Positions 8,389 to 19,478 of a stretch of 64,000 nucleotides of DNA are shown here, piece by piece (positions within the stretch are counted from its first letter, which is position 1; every line of letters begins with the position of its first letter). The notes under the pieces were generated by a model. That model saw only the letters and a list, made by a program, of their open reading frames with translations, was not told the origin of the DNA and did no database searches. This stretch comes from a bacterium (GTDB lineage: Bacteria > Myxococcota > UBA727 > JAUIJE01), in contig JAUIJE010000002.1 of the NCBI GenBank assembly GCA_030431455.1, forward strand, positions 319,294-383,293. The letters are read 5' to 3'. Position numbers and translations under genes: made by a program.

Positions 8389-8544
8389 ACCTCACCCTGC
8401 CCCATCGAACGCGGAGCCGGCAATGGCTTTTGGTGGCCAGATGCAGCGGAGGGAGTTGGTTGCGGGTCATATCGTCGGGTCCCTAAAGACCGGAACGAAC
8501 ATGGACGAGTCGACAACCTGAAAACCTGCTGAAGGCCATGGCAT

Positions 8545-8579
8545 CGCGGATCCGACGGCCGAAGGGCGAAGGATCCGCG
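8545..8579 (-). terminator. Inverted repeat downstream of the 78-residue gene
   Basis: CGCGGATCC (8545-8553) pairs with GGATCCGCG (8571-8579) across a 17-nt loop. It lies 29 nt past the stop of the leftward gene at 8608. There is no T-run, so it may be a rho-dependent end, an mRNA stabiliser or an operator. Nothing else is seen in the 8389-8607 gap. Confidence 0.4.
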
Positions 8580-8607
8580 TTGTGCAGTAGGATTACAGCG
8601 GTCGCGA

Positions 8608-8844
8608 TCAGCGCACGAAGATGTCCTGGCCGGTCCAAGCGCGCAGGAAGTTGGCGTCCCAGGGGTTGGTGGCGGCGGCGATCATCGCGCTGGCGGCCCC
8701 CATGTGCGCGGCCACCGCGGACGACTGGGCGTCGATGATGGCCTTGGTGGGGTCGAGGGAGGGCATGCCGCGCGGCACGGACGCATCGAACCACATGCGC
8801 GAGTAGGATTTCATGGCGTCCGCGTAGAGGGTGAACGGGTTCAT
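8608..8844 (-). CDS. 78-residue helical protein of unknown function
   Basis: A small protein starting MNPFTLYADAMKSYSRM, with a GAGGTCC ribosome-binding site just upstream. It is predicted to be all helical and Ala/Met-rich, with no signal peptide or membrane segment. The composition recalls small phasin-like or granule-associated proteins, but that is only a resemblance. The upstream gap to the divergent methyltransferase (8845-8998) contains alternating purine/pyrimidine repeats (GTGAGTGAGTGTGTACGTATG) that could hold a promoter or operator. Confidence 0.55.
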   Translation of the reverse strand: MNPFTLYADAMKSYSRMWFDASVPRGMPSLDPTKAIIDAQSSAVAAHMGAASAMIAAATNPWDANFLRAWTGQDIFVR

Positions 8845-8998
8845 GGGGACCTCGTGGTGGGTGAGTGAGTGTGTACGTATGTTTCGGACCCACATGTAGG
8901 TGGTTGTGTGGATCCGCAGGCCACAACCCGGGGAGCGCCCCGCGGGCGGCCGAACCCCGGCACCCGGTGCGCGCGCGAATCGGGCAGACTCGCGCCCG

Positions 8999-9607
8999 AT
9001 GGCCGTCCGCCTCGCGCCCCGTGTGTGGTCCCTGTCCCCCGGCGAAGCCGCGCCGGCGGATGCGCCCCCCGGCGCTTTTTGTTTTGTGCAGCATCCCGCG
9101 CGGGCGTTTGGGGACGGCTCACACCCGACCACGCGGATGTGCGCCCGGGCGGTGGACCTTCTGTGCCGCCAACACCAGCCCCGGGCGGTGCTCGACGTGG
9201 GCTGCGGCACCGCCATCCTCGCGCGCATCGCGCGGGCCCACGGCGCGGCGCGGGTGATGGGCACCGACATCGATCCAGAGGCATTGAAAAGCGCGCGCGC
9301 CAATGTGGCTGAAGATGGGTCGGCCGTGCCCATCGCGCTCACCGACGCGGCCCCCGACGCGCAGGGCCCGGTGTTCGACCTGGTGGTGGCGAACATTCTC
9401 GAAGGCCCGTTGCTCGACCTCGCCCCCGCCCTGGCCGGCGCGCTGGCCCCGAAAGGCGCGCTTTTGTTGAGCGGCTTTTTGGCCCCACAGGCCCCCGCGC
9501 TCGTCGTGCGCTTCGAAGCGCTCGGTCTTGTGCACAAGAGCACGTCGACGAGCGAGGGCTGGGCGCTGGTGCACCTCGTGCGCGCCGCGCGTGCAAAGGG
9601 CCCCTAG
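8999..9607 (+). CDS. PrmA-like protein methyltransferase, short form
   Basis: A 202-residue SAM-dependent methyltransferase. FGDGSHPTTRMC matches the PrmA hallmark F-G-T-G-x-H-P-T-T. The SAM-binding motif I is VLDVGCGTAILA, motif II is GTDIDPEAL, and VVANIL matches the PrmA active-site NIL. PrmA trimethylates ribosomal protein L11. This protein is about 100 residues shorter than typical PrmA and lacks most of the N-terminal substrate-recognition domain, so the real substrate may differ (inference). Its stop codon overlaps the stop of the convergent tetR gene in a shared CTAG. Confidence 0.82.
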   Translation: MAVRLAPRVWSLSPGEAAPADAPPGAFCFVQHPARAFGDGSHPTTRMCARAVDLLCRQHQPRAVLDVGCGTAILARIARAHGAARVMGTDIDPEALKSARANVAEDGSAVPIALTDAAPDAQGPVFDLVVANILEGPLLDLAPALAGALAPKGALLLSGFLAPQAPALVVRFEALGLVHKSTSTSEGWALVHLVRAARAKGP

Positions 9608-10197
9608 GCCAGGAGCAGCGGCAGGCACCGGTCGACGAACGTGGCCAGGCCGCGGGCGCTGGTCCCGGCCCGGGCCCGCACCGAGAGCCCGTGCACCACG
9701 CTGGCGGTGAGCGCGGCGCGGGCCGCGGCATCGGGCGTGGCCGGGACGTGCCCGTCGCGCCCCCCTTGGGCGAATCTTCTGCGCAACGCGGCGTCGAGGT
9801 CCGCCAACGCCTTGGCCACCGCGGCGCGCGCGTCTTCGTCGTCGACAGCCGCGGCCGCCGCCACCAAGAAGACCAGGCAGCCACGGCCTTGGCCCCCCGG
9901 GCGGTAAAGTTCGATCAACCCCGCGAACAGCCCGCGCAAGGCACACGCCAGGTCGGGGTGGGCGAGGGCCGTTTGTGCGTGGGCGCGCAGCCGGCCGGTG
10001 AAGTGGTCCATCGCGGCGGTGAACAAGGCCCGCTTGTCCCCAAAGGCGGCGTAGAGACTCGGGCGGTTCATCTTCATGGCCGCGGCGAGCCGGGACAGCG
10101 ACGCGCCCTCGTAGCCGTGGGTCCAAAAGGTGAACAGCGCCGCGTCGAGGGCGCGGTCTCGATCGTAGGTGCGCGGCCGGCCGCGGGTCTGGGTCAT
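9604..10197 (-). CDS. TetR-family repressor beside a 28-bp palindrome
   Basis: A 197-residue regulator with an N-terminal TetR helix-turn-helix: RGRPRTYDRDRAL, then ASLSRLAAAMKMNRPSLYAAFGDKRALF. The SLYAAFG signature places it with short-ligand-domain TetR proteins. The remaining about 130 residues are the ligand-binding helices. Its start codon lies 2 bp from a perfect 28-bp palindrome in the gap shared with a divergent membrane-protein gene. I infer autorepression plus repression of that gene and the one after it. Its 3' end overlaps the prmA-like gene by 4 bp. Confidence 0.9.
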   Translation of the reverse strand: MTQTRGRPRTYDRDRALDAALFTFWTHGYEGASLSRLAAAMKMNRPSLYAAFGDKRALFTAAMDHFTGRLRAHAQTALAHPDLACALRGLFAGLIELYRPGGQGRGCLVFLVAAAAAVDDEDARAAVAKALADLDAALRRRFAQGGRDGHVPATPDAAARAALTASVVHGLSVRARAGTSARGLATFVDRCLPLLLA

Positions 10198-10199
10198 GT

Positions 10200-10227
10200 T
10201 ATTTTTGTACCATATGGTACAAAAATA
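10200..10227. promoter_or_regulatory. Perfect 28-bp palindromic operator between divergent genes
   Basis: The left half is TATTTTTGTACCAT and the right half is its exact complement, ATGGTACAAAAATA. It is strikingly AT-rich for this genome and fills most of the 46-bp space between the tetR start (10197) and the membrane-protein start (10244). Long perfect palindromes in this position are typical TetR operators, and this one would control both directions. Confidence 0.88.
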
Positions 10228-10243
10228 GGCTAGCCTCCCGGGC

Positions 10244-11029
10244 ATGAACCGATTGCGCGTGGGGTGGGCCGTTCTGATCGTGGCCGGGCTGGTCGGGGCC
10301 ATCGTCTTGGTGTGGCGCAGCGACGTGCTCCTGTCCGCGCTCGACCCCGGCCCGCTCGGCACCGCCGAGGACGTACAGGTCTGGACCGCGGAGGTGGCCC
10401 GGGTGCACGGCACGCGCGCCGACTGGTTGGCCCCAGGCGAAATCGAGCTGCACACCCGGGGGCGGCTCGTGTTTGCCCCGCTGCGGGTCATGTTCGGCAC
10501 CGCGTGGGCCGACCCCGTGGTCGACCTCACGCTGGTGTTCCGGCCGGACACCCACGGCCCCTACCGCTACACGCTGCGCCAGGGCGAATCTGTGACAAGC
10601 GGCCGCGTCGACACCCGCGCCGACCGGGACGGGCGCGGCTTCCTGCTCGACTCCGTGCGCCACCTGTTCGAGCTGCCGTGGTCGGTGCCGGCGGTGCCCT
10701 ACCGACGGGGGCTCGCCCCCCGCGACGGGCTCGCGGGCGTGTTCGCCACCTGGGGGGACGACCCGCGCCCGACCCGCGCCCACGACCAAATCGCGGTGTG
10801 GGCGCGCAACGGCCACGTCGTCCGGCTCGACACCACCGGGCGCGATGTCGCGCCCTTCATCGTCGCGCGGGTGGACTACACCGGAGAGTTGCCGTTCGAG
10901 GGGTTGCGCCTGCCCCAGCGCGCGGTGGTGCGCGACACGAAGGGCAAGATTGTGCACGAATGGGAGCTGCTCGCGGTCCGCCGCCCGGGGTTGCCCCCCG
11001 AAGATGCGCCCGCGACCATGCCGCGATGA
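10244..11029 (+). CDS. Membrane-anchored protein of unknown function, TetR-controlled
   Basis: A 261-residue protein with one N-terminal membrane helix (about 6-25, VGWAVLIVAGLVGAIVLVW). The rest is probably extracytoplasmic and beta-rich, with many Arg, Asp and Trp residues. I cannot assign a family. The start lies 17 bp after the 28-bp palindrome, so expression is probably repressed by the divergent TetR protein and induced by its ligand. The stop overlaps the next start (ATGA), so the two form an operon. Confidence 0.75.
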   Translation: MNRLRVGWAVLIVAGLVGAIVLVWRSDVLLSALDPGPLGTAEDVQVWTAEVARVHGTRADWLAPGEIELHTRGRLVFAPLRVMFGTAWADPVVDLTLVFRPDTHGPYRYTLRQGESVTSGRVDTRADRDGRGFLLDSVRHLFELPWSVPAVPYRRGLAPRDGLAGVFATWGDDPRPTRAHDQIAVWARNGHVVRLDTTGRDVAPFIVARVDYTGELPFEGLRLPQRAVVRDTKGKIVHEWELLAVRRPGLPPEDAPATMPR

Positions 11030-11400
11030 CGACCCCGTCGCAAAAGACCGCCGCGTGGCTGTGCCTGCTGGTGGCGTGCGCCGACTTTGCCCAGCCGTTG
11101 TTGCTCGATTGGCGGCCCAAGTTTGTGGGGGCGCTTTTGGGAGGCGCGCTGTACCTCGCCGCCTCCCTGAGCATGGGGCGCGGGGTGCGGCTTTTGGCCT
11201 ATGTGGTGGCGGTGATGCCGCTCGTCCCGGTGACGGTGCTGTCGCTGTTTGCGCTGGGGGTGCCGCTCCCGGTGGCGCCGGATGTGGCCATGGTGGTGGT
11301 GCTGGTGGGCCAGTTGGGCGCGGCCGCGGCCTGCATCAGCTGGCTGCGCGCAGGGCGCGCCGGGTCGCTTGGCATAGATTCCCGCGCCGGCCCACGCTGA
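11026..11400 (+). CDS. Small four-helix membrane protein
   Basis: A 124-residue, very hydrophobic protein with about four membrane helices. It overlaps the preceding gene by ATGA, so it is translationally coupled to it and shares its TetR control. No motif points to a function. DUF-type integral membrane proteins of this size often accompany a larger envelope protein. Its 3' end overlaps the end of the opposite-strand glycosylase gene by 65 bp, a long convergent overlap in this window. Confidence 0.65.
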   Translation: MTTPSQKTAAWLCLLVACADFAQPLLLDWRPKFVGALLGGALYLAASLSMGRGVRLLAYVVAVMPLVPVTVLSLFALGVPLPVAPDVAMVVVLVGQLGAAAACISWLRAGRAGSLGIDSRAGPR

Positions 11401-12526
11401 CCTCGTCGAGGTCGAGCCAACCGGCCATCTCACGCAGGCTTTGGGCCAGCTCGGGCGCGACGCGATCGGGGTCGTGGCCGGGCTCGAGGTGCACCGCCTT
11501 GGCCCGCAAGGTGTTGGCTTTGCGGTCGGCCTTGAGGTCCACCCGGCCCACGAGCTGGTCGTCGAGCAAAAACGGCAACACGTAGTAGCCGTGCTGTCGC
11601 TTTTGTTCGGGCACGTAGATTTCGATGCGGTACCGAAAGTCGAACAAACGCTCGGTCCGCGGTCGGCACCACACCACGGGATCGAACGGGCTGAGCAGCG
11701 CCCGGGCGCGCACGCGGCGCGGGCGCTTGGCCTCAGAATGGAGATACGCGGGGTCGCGCCAGCCCTCGACGCGGACCTCGACGAGTTCGCCGGCGGCGAC
11801 AAGGTCTTGCAGCAAGGGCCGACAGTCTTTGGCCTTGAGCCGAAAGTAGTCCGCGAGGTCTTTTTCCGTGCCGATCCCCAAGCTCCGCGCCGCGAGCCGC
11901 AACAGGCCCCGACGGGCCTGGTCCTCGTCGAGCCCGGGGCCGGTTCGGTGCTTTTTCGGCACCACGCGGTCGGGCAAATCATAGCGGGTGAGGAACGTGT
12001 CGGTGCGCTCGGCGATGCAAAGCTCGCCCGCGCGGTAGAGCACCTCGAGGGCGATTTTGCCCTTGGACCAGCCCCACCACGGGCCGGTGCGCGCGCCGGC
12101 CTCGGAGAGCTCTTTGACCGAGAGGGGGCCGCGGCGTTTGATCTCGGCTTTGACCGCCTCCAGGTAGTCGGGGTGCTCGGCGCGAAAGCGGCGCAACGAC
12201 TTCCACTGGGGGGCGGTGAGCTTGTGTTGCAACAGGGGATAGTGGTCCATCTTGGTGATGGACGCCTCGTGGCCGAGCGACTCGTGATTTTCCCCCGAGC
12301 GCCACAGCCAATCGTCGAGTCGGGCGCGGTCGTAGGCCCCGAGCCGGGCAAAAAAGGGCAAGAAGTGAGAGCGGCAGAGCACGTTGACCGCGTCCAGCTG
12401 CACAATGCTCATGTGGTCAAGCGCGCGCCGGAAGTGGCGCACGTCGGTGCGCGCGGGGCGCTTGTCGGCAAAACCCTGGGCGGCGAGGGCGATGCGGCGG
12501 GCAGCGGCGAGCGAAAGGGTGTTCAC
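11336..12526 (-). CDS. AlkX/YcaQ-type DNA glycosylase (winged-helix, DUF1006 family)
   Basis: A 396-residue protein matching the YcaQ/AlkX family in length and order of conserved blocks. The catalytic loop is SIVQLDAVNVL with the Q43-x-D45 motif. A central winged-helix region carries GPLSVKELSEAG and a Trp-rich stretch (GPWWGWSKGK). The C-terminal block includes LLSPFDPVVWCRPR, LFDFRYRIEIYVP and RQHGYYVLPFL. These enzymes unhook interstrand crosslinks and remove N-alkylated bases (family knowledge). The GTG start at 12526 leaves 32 bp to the upstream regulator gene, so the two could be co-transcribed. Confidence 0.88.
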   Translation of the reverse strand: MNTLSLAAARRIALAAQGFADKRPARTDVRHFRRALDHMSIVQLDAVNVLCRSHFLPFFARLGAYDRARLDDWLWRSGENHESLGHEASITKMDHYPLLQHKLTAPQWKSLRRFRAEHPDYLEAVKAEIKRRGPLSVKELSEAGARTGPWWGWSKGKIALEVLYRAGELCIAERTDTFLTRYDLPDRVVPKKHRTGPGLDEDQARRGLLRLAARSLGIGTEKDLADYFRLKAKDCRPLLQDLVAAGELVEVRVEGWRDPAYLHSEAKRPRRVRARALLSPFDPVVWCRPRTERLFDFRYRIEIYVPEQKRQHGYYVLPFLLDDQLVGRVDLKADRKANTLRAKAVHLEPGHDPDRVAPELAQSLREMAGWLDLDEVSVGRRGNLCQATRRALRAAS

Positions 12527-12558
12527 CGCCGCGAGTGTGAAGCGCAAACCCGCGCAGC

Positions 12559-14004
12559 TCAACTCCCGCTGGCGTAAAAGCTCGAGCGGCGGAGGTTCTC
12601 GTCGACGCGCAACGGGGCCGAGAGCGAGGGCACCGCGCGCTGGATGCAGCGGTTGCGTTCGCACAACCGACACGTGACCCCCACGGGCACGATGTGGTCC
12701 TGGTCGTCGAGCCGGAGCCCATCGGCGTACACCAACTTGTGCGCGTGGCTCACGTCGCAACCGAGCCCCACCGCGTGCACGACGTGGGGTGCGTGGTAGC
12801 CGCGCGCTTCGTTGCTCACGGTGCGGGCCACGCAGAAAAAGCGCTGGCCGTCTTCCATCTCGCTCACCTGGATGCGGAACCGCCCGGGGGTGGCGAAGGC
12901 CGAGAACACGTTCCAGCGCGGGCACGCGCCGCTGAACCGTGCAAAGCGAATGCCCGAGCCCGAAAACCGTTTGGAGATGTTGCCCGCGACGTCGACGCGG
13001 ATGAAGTGAAAGGGCACGCCCTCTTGCCCGGGCCGCGAAAGATTGGTCAGCCGGTGACACACCTGCTCAAAGCTCACACGAAACCGGTGGCCCAAAAGCT
13101 CGATGTCGTAGCGCAGGTCTTCGGCCGCTTTTTGGAACGCCTCGTAGGGCATGAGCACCGCGCCCGCGAAATAGTTGGCCAGGGCCACCTTACCCAGCGC
13201 GCGGGACTCGGGCGAAATCACCGCCGAGCTCTGGGCGAGCTCGTCGAGCAGGGTCTTGTGTTCGAGCAATGCCACTTGATGGGCCATCTGAAAGTGACGC
13301 GACCGGGGCGCGAGCTGCTCGGACAGGCGCAGGGTGTGTGACTTCTGATCGAAGTGCCGTAAGGGTTGGTCTGGCCCCCGCGAAATCACGGTCTCGACCC
13401 CGAGGTGGTCGGCGAGGTGGGCCTTCAAGGTCTCGAACAGCCGGTCGGAGTCGAGGTCGGCCTTGTGCCAGAGGTCCTCGGCGGCTTGTTCGAGCGCGGC
13501 GAAGTGATTGCGCTGCTCTTGCAAAAAGTCCGAGACCTCCTCGGACGGGACCGTGGCCCGGGTGGCGACGGGGGCGGCGTCGCCGAGCAGGCGGGTGGCC
13601 AGGGCCTGATTCTGTGCGCGGGCGGCGTCGAGGTGACGGTACAGACTGAGCACCGCGCGGGCCGCGGCGGGGGCGGACTGGGCGAGCTCGCGCACGTCGA
13701 CGTTGGAGATCGCATCGTCCTCGAGGGCGGGGTCGGAAAAGACCTCCATCAGGTCCGAGACCAGGGCCGCGTCCTCTTGTTCGGAAAAGGCCGAGAGGTC
13801 GACATCCAGGGTCTGGCTCAGGCGCACGAGCAGCTTGGCGGTGAGCGGGCGCCGGTCGTTTTCGATGAGGTTGAGGTAGCTTGGCGAAATCTCGAGCCGG
13901 ACCGCGAGCTCTTTTTGGGTCAGGCCCTCCCGGCGGCGGAGGGCGCGCAGCTTGCCCCCCCACCGGGCGGTTTGGCTGTCTTTTCGGGGGTCTGCAGGGG
14001 GCAT
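12559..14004 (-). CDS. ScfR/RamB-like XRE regulator of acetate and short-chain acyl metabolism
   Basis: A 481-residue regulator. The XRE helix-turn-helix (about 15-70) contains LTQKELAVRLEISPSYLNLIENDRRPL. A middle domain of the ImmA/IrrE-like type and a Cys-rich C-terminal DUF2083 region (CRLCERNRC near the end) complete the architecture of RamB, MccR and ScfR. In actinobacteria and alpha-proteobacteria these sense acyl-CoA or acetate status and control isocitrate lyase and malate synthase genes (family knowledge). Here the gene is divergent from exactly those two genes, so local control of the glyoxylate shunt is very likely. The start MPPADPRKD has GAGAGG upstream. Confidence 0.88.
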   Translation of the reverse strand: MPPADPRKDSQTARWGGKLRALRRREGLTQKELAVRLEISPSYLNLIENDRRPLTAKLLVRLSQTLDVDLSAFSEQEDAALVSDLMEVFSDPALEDDAISNVDVRELAQSAPAAARAVLSLYRHLDAARAQNQALATRLLGDAAPVATRATVPSEEVSDFLQEQRNHFAALEQAAEDLWHKADLDSDRLFETLKAHLADHLGVETVISRGPDQPLRHFDQKSHTLRLSEQLAPRSRHFQMAHQVALLEHKTLLDELAQSSAVISPESRALGKVALANYFAGAVLMPYEAFQKAAEDLRYDIELLGHRFRVSFEQVCHRLTNLSRPGQEGVPFHFIRVDVAGNISKRFSGSGIRFARFSGACPRWNVFSAFATPGRFRIQVSEMEDGQRFFCVARTVSNEARGYHAPHVVHAVGLGCDVSHAHKLVYADGLRLDDQDHIVPVGVTCRLCERNRCIQRAVPSLSAPLRVDENLRRSSFYASGS

Positions 14005-14199
14005 GGCGGGGCCTCTCGCACGGTGTTCGCGAACAAGTAAATTTACAATCTTTACAAGTTTACACCTTTGGCCTTGCAGCACAACACACGGCTAACTGTC
14101 CGAAACTGAACAGATCAGTGGTCCGCGCGGACAATCCGGTTAGTTTACAACGCAGGGTGTCATGCACCCGCCCCGTTGTGACCTGACCAGGAGTTTTTG
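14005..14199. promoter_or_regulatory. Divergent control region with TTTACAA repeats
   Basis: TTTACAA occurs at 14042-14048, 14051-14057 and 14144-14150, with TTTACAC at 14059-14065. The first three are spaced 8-9 bp apart. GTAAATTTAC just before them is a palindrome, and GTCCGCGCGGAC (14121-14132) is a perfect 12-bp palindrome. These AT-rich direct repeats between the regulator and aceB are the best candidates for ScfR/RamB-like binding sites. GACCAGGAG near 14185 is the aceB ribosome-binding site. Confidence 0.6.
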
Positions 14200-15816
<1,617 letters not shown>

Positions 15817-15927
15817 GTCCCCCAGGGGGGAAAGTCCCTTCCCCCCTCGTGCGCGGCGCGCGTGTCGCCTCGCACTCACCCGCAACCCTTCTTCCTCGCC
15901 CTCGCTATCCCCCAAAGGAGTACGCCC

Positions 15928-17199
<1,272 letters not shown>

Positions 17200-17256
17200 G
17201 CCGGCCCCACCGCCGAGACATTGTCATAGACATTGTTGGCCACGGTTTTGGTCTCG

Positions 17257-17287
17257 AAGACCCGCGCCCGGTGCGCGGGTCTTTTTG
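17257..17287 (+). terminator. Rho-independent terminator after aceA
   Basis: Stem AAGACCCGCGC/GCGCGGGTCTT with a CCGGT loop, then TTTTT. Just upstream, GACATTG occurs twice (17217-17223 and 17229-17235). Confidence 0.92.
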
Positions 17288-17339
17288 TGGGGGCGAGGGC
17301 GGATTTGTCGCGCGGTGGCCAGTCGCGCTATCAAGAACG

Positions 17340-18818
17340 ATGCACAGCGTGGTTGACCTGATGAGGGAGGCCGGCCCCTGGGGCCTGGGGGTGGTGCTGG
17401 CCGCCGGGCTCGGCGCGGTCACGGCCCTGGTGGGGTTGCTGCTCGCGCTCGGCGGCAAGGTGCCGGCGGCGGTGTTGGTCGGCCCCCCGGTCCTGGTGCT
17501 CCTGGTGGGGGGCGTGGGCGCGTACCTCGCGCACGACCAAGGGGTGGCGGTGATGCACGCCGCCCCCGCCGATCAGATCGTGCCATTGGCATTGGCAGTG
17601 ATGGCGATCGGCGACCACGCCTTGCTGCTGGCGTGCCTGTTGGCGTGGCCGGCCGCGGGGCTGTCCGCGCTCGGCGCGTTGGTGCTCGCCCGGCGCCGAG
17701 AGGAGGCCGGTCTCGACGACGCGCTGGCCACAATGCTCCTGGGGGCGCTGGTGTTGGCCTGCCCCGCGGGGGCCTGGTGGCAATGGGCCCAGTGGGAGGT
17801 CCTCGACGCGTTGGCCCACGCGCCCGCCGATACTCACCCCGCGCTGGTGGCGGCGGCCAAGGACGTGTGGGGCACCCGCACGCTGGTGCTCGTGGTCGCC
17901 ACCTTGCTCGGGGCCGCCGGGGGCGCGCTCGCGTTTGTTGGGGTGAGCAAACAGGCCGGCGCCGCGCTGTCCCGGCGGGTGACTCCGGCGGGGCTCGTGC
18001 TCGGCGCGGCCGTGGCCCTGGTCGCTGCAGTGGCATTGCCGCAGCGCGGTGAAGCCAACCTGCGCACCACCGTGGCCGCCCGCGGGGTGGCCCCGCCCAC
18101 GCCGGGGACGCCCCCCACCAGCACCAGCCGCGCGCGACCGCAAGACGACCGGCCGTGGCTGGTCCTCGACGGCGAGACCCTGCGGGTCCGCGGCGACGAC
18201 CGCCCCTGGGAGGACGTGCTCGCCGCGGCGTTCGACCTTGACGCGAACCTTCCCGTCAACCGCGGGGGCGGCCTGCGCGGGCTCATCCAGAAAGACCCCG
18301 CGGCCTTGCCCGCGCCCCGCCGCGCCGGGGGCCCGGTGATGCTGGTCGTCGACAAAGACGCGACCTGGGGCACGCTGGGGCCGGCCTTGGCCGCGCTGCA
18401 CCTCGGCGGAGCCGGCCCGGTGTCGCTGCTCTGCCAAGGGCCGGACGCGGTGAAGGGCCTGACCCTGAAGGGCCTGCCCCTGGGCGAACAACCCTGCGCC
18501 CTGGCGCTCTTCCCCGCCCGGCGCGGCCCGCCGGCCGACGGGGAGGACACGGTGGTGGCCGCCACCGTCCGCGGCGACACCGTGACCTTCTCCGCGCGAC
18601 AGGGCGAACCGGTCGTCGTGCCGCGCGCGGCGTTCTCCCAGAAGCTCGTGGAGCTCAAGCGGGTGTTCCCCCGCGCGTTTCGGCTTCGGGTCACCGCCCC
18701 CGACGACATGACCGTGCAGCAGCTCGTCACCCTGGCGGACGAAGCCCGCGAGACCAAGGACGGTCACGAGCTGTTTCCGGTGATGTCACTGGCGGTGTTT
18801 GACGCCGCGGGCCCGTGA
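17340..18818 (+). CDS. Polytopic membrane protein with large soluble C-terminal domain
   Basis: A 492-residue protein. Residues about 1-230 hold five or six membrane helices, and a Pro/Thr-rich linker follows near 240-260. The remaining about 230 residues are soluble. Part of the soluble domain (PVMLVVDKDATWGTLGPALAAL) resembles the ExbD/TolR periplasmic fold, in which a beta strand is followed by DKxxxxG. This, together with several N-terminal helices, suggests an ExbB-ExbD-like energy-transducing or sensor protein, but the match is weak. I do not recognise the family. It stands alone between the aceA terminator and a convergent gene. Confidence 0.6.
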   Translation: MHSVVDLMREAGPWGLGVVLAAGLGAVTALVGLLLALGGKVPAAVLVGPPVLVLLVGGVGAYLAHDQGVAVMHAAPADQIVPLALAVMAIGDHALLLACLLAWPAAGLSALGALVLARRREEAGLDDALATMLLGALVLACPAGAWWQWAQWEVLDALAHAPADTHPALVAAAKDVWGTRTLVLVVATLLGAAGGALAFVGVSKQAGAALSRRVTPAGLVLGAAVALVAAVALPQRGEANLRTTVAARGVAPPTPGTPPTSTSRARPQDDRPWLVLDGETLRVRGDDRPWEDVLAAAFDLDANLPVNRGGGLRGLIQKDPAALPAPRRAGGPVMLVVDKDATWGTLGPALAALHLGGAGPVSLLCQGPDAVKGLTLKGLPLGEQPCALALFPARRGPPADGEDTVVAATVRGDTVTFSARQGEPVVVPRAAFSQKLVELKRVFPRAFRLRVTAPDDMTVQQLVTLADEARETKDGHELFPVMSLAVFDAAGP

Positions 18819-18824
18819 TCGGCC

Positions 18825-19355
18825 TCAGTCCCGGAGCACCACCGAAGCGGTCGCGGGCACGCGCTGGTTGTGCCGCGCCACGATGTCGGCCAAGGCGGGG
18901 GCGAGCAGGGCATCGTCCCGCGCGCTCAGGTACGCGCTGCCCGCGGCCGCGCCCCCGGCGGCCCCGGCCACCGCCAGGCCCAGCGCGGCGGCCACCGCCG
19001 CCGCCCCCCCGATGAGCACCGGCGGCGGCGCCGCGGCCAAGGTCTGGCCCACGCGCTTTTGCAGGTCCGGTTGATATAGAGCATAGCCACCGGCGATGAG
19101 CAGAATCGACGTGGTCAGCAACACCGGGGTGGTGGCCGCGCTCACCGTGGTGAATGGCCCGACCTGCCGCGTCGGCAGGCGCCGGTCCCGCAGGGCCACG
19201 ATCTCGTCCGCGAGGTCAGCGTGCCCGGTGGCGCGAAAATGGGCCTCCAGGGTGTCGCCGTAGCTCTCGTCGGTGAGGGGCACCGGGCGGCCGCCCACCT
19301 CCCAGTGAGATTGCGCGGGGGCCACGGTGAGCAAAGCCAAGGTCAGCGCGAGCAT
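18825..19355 (-). CDS. Exported/membrane protein of unknown function
   Basis: A 176-residue protein with an N-terminal signal peptide (MLALTLALLTVAPAQS). A polar region with HFRATGHADLADEI is followed by two hydrophobic helices (about 75-92 and 110-140, the second almost pure Ala/Gly/Val). The Ala/Gly helix recalls glycine-zipper proteins. No known domain is evident. It converges with the gene ending at 18818, leaving only 6 bp, and no terminator hairpin is visible. Confidence 0.6.
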   Translation of the reverse strand: MLALTLALLTVAPAQSHWEVGGRPVPLTDESYGDTLEAHFRATGHADLADEIVALRDRRLPTRQVGPFTTVSAATTPVLLTTSILLIAGGYALYQPDLQKRVGQTLAAAPPPVLIGGAAAVAAALGLAVAGAAGGAAAGSAYLSARDDALLAPALADIVARHNQRVPATASVVLRD

Positions 19356-19478
19356 GGAAACCCCCGGGGGACGGCGCGTCGGTGCGCACCATCATGCGTA
19401 TCGTGTCCCCGGCCAGAAACGAACGAAGAGTGCCTGACGGCCCCGCTTGAACGTGTCGCCCATCACCGCCCCGGGCGG

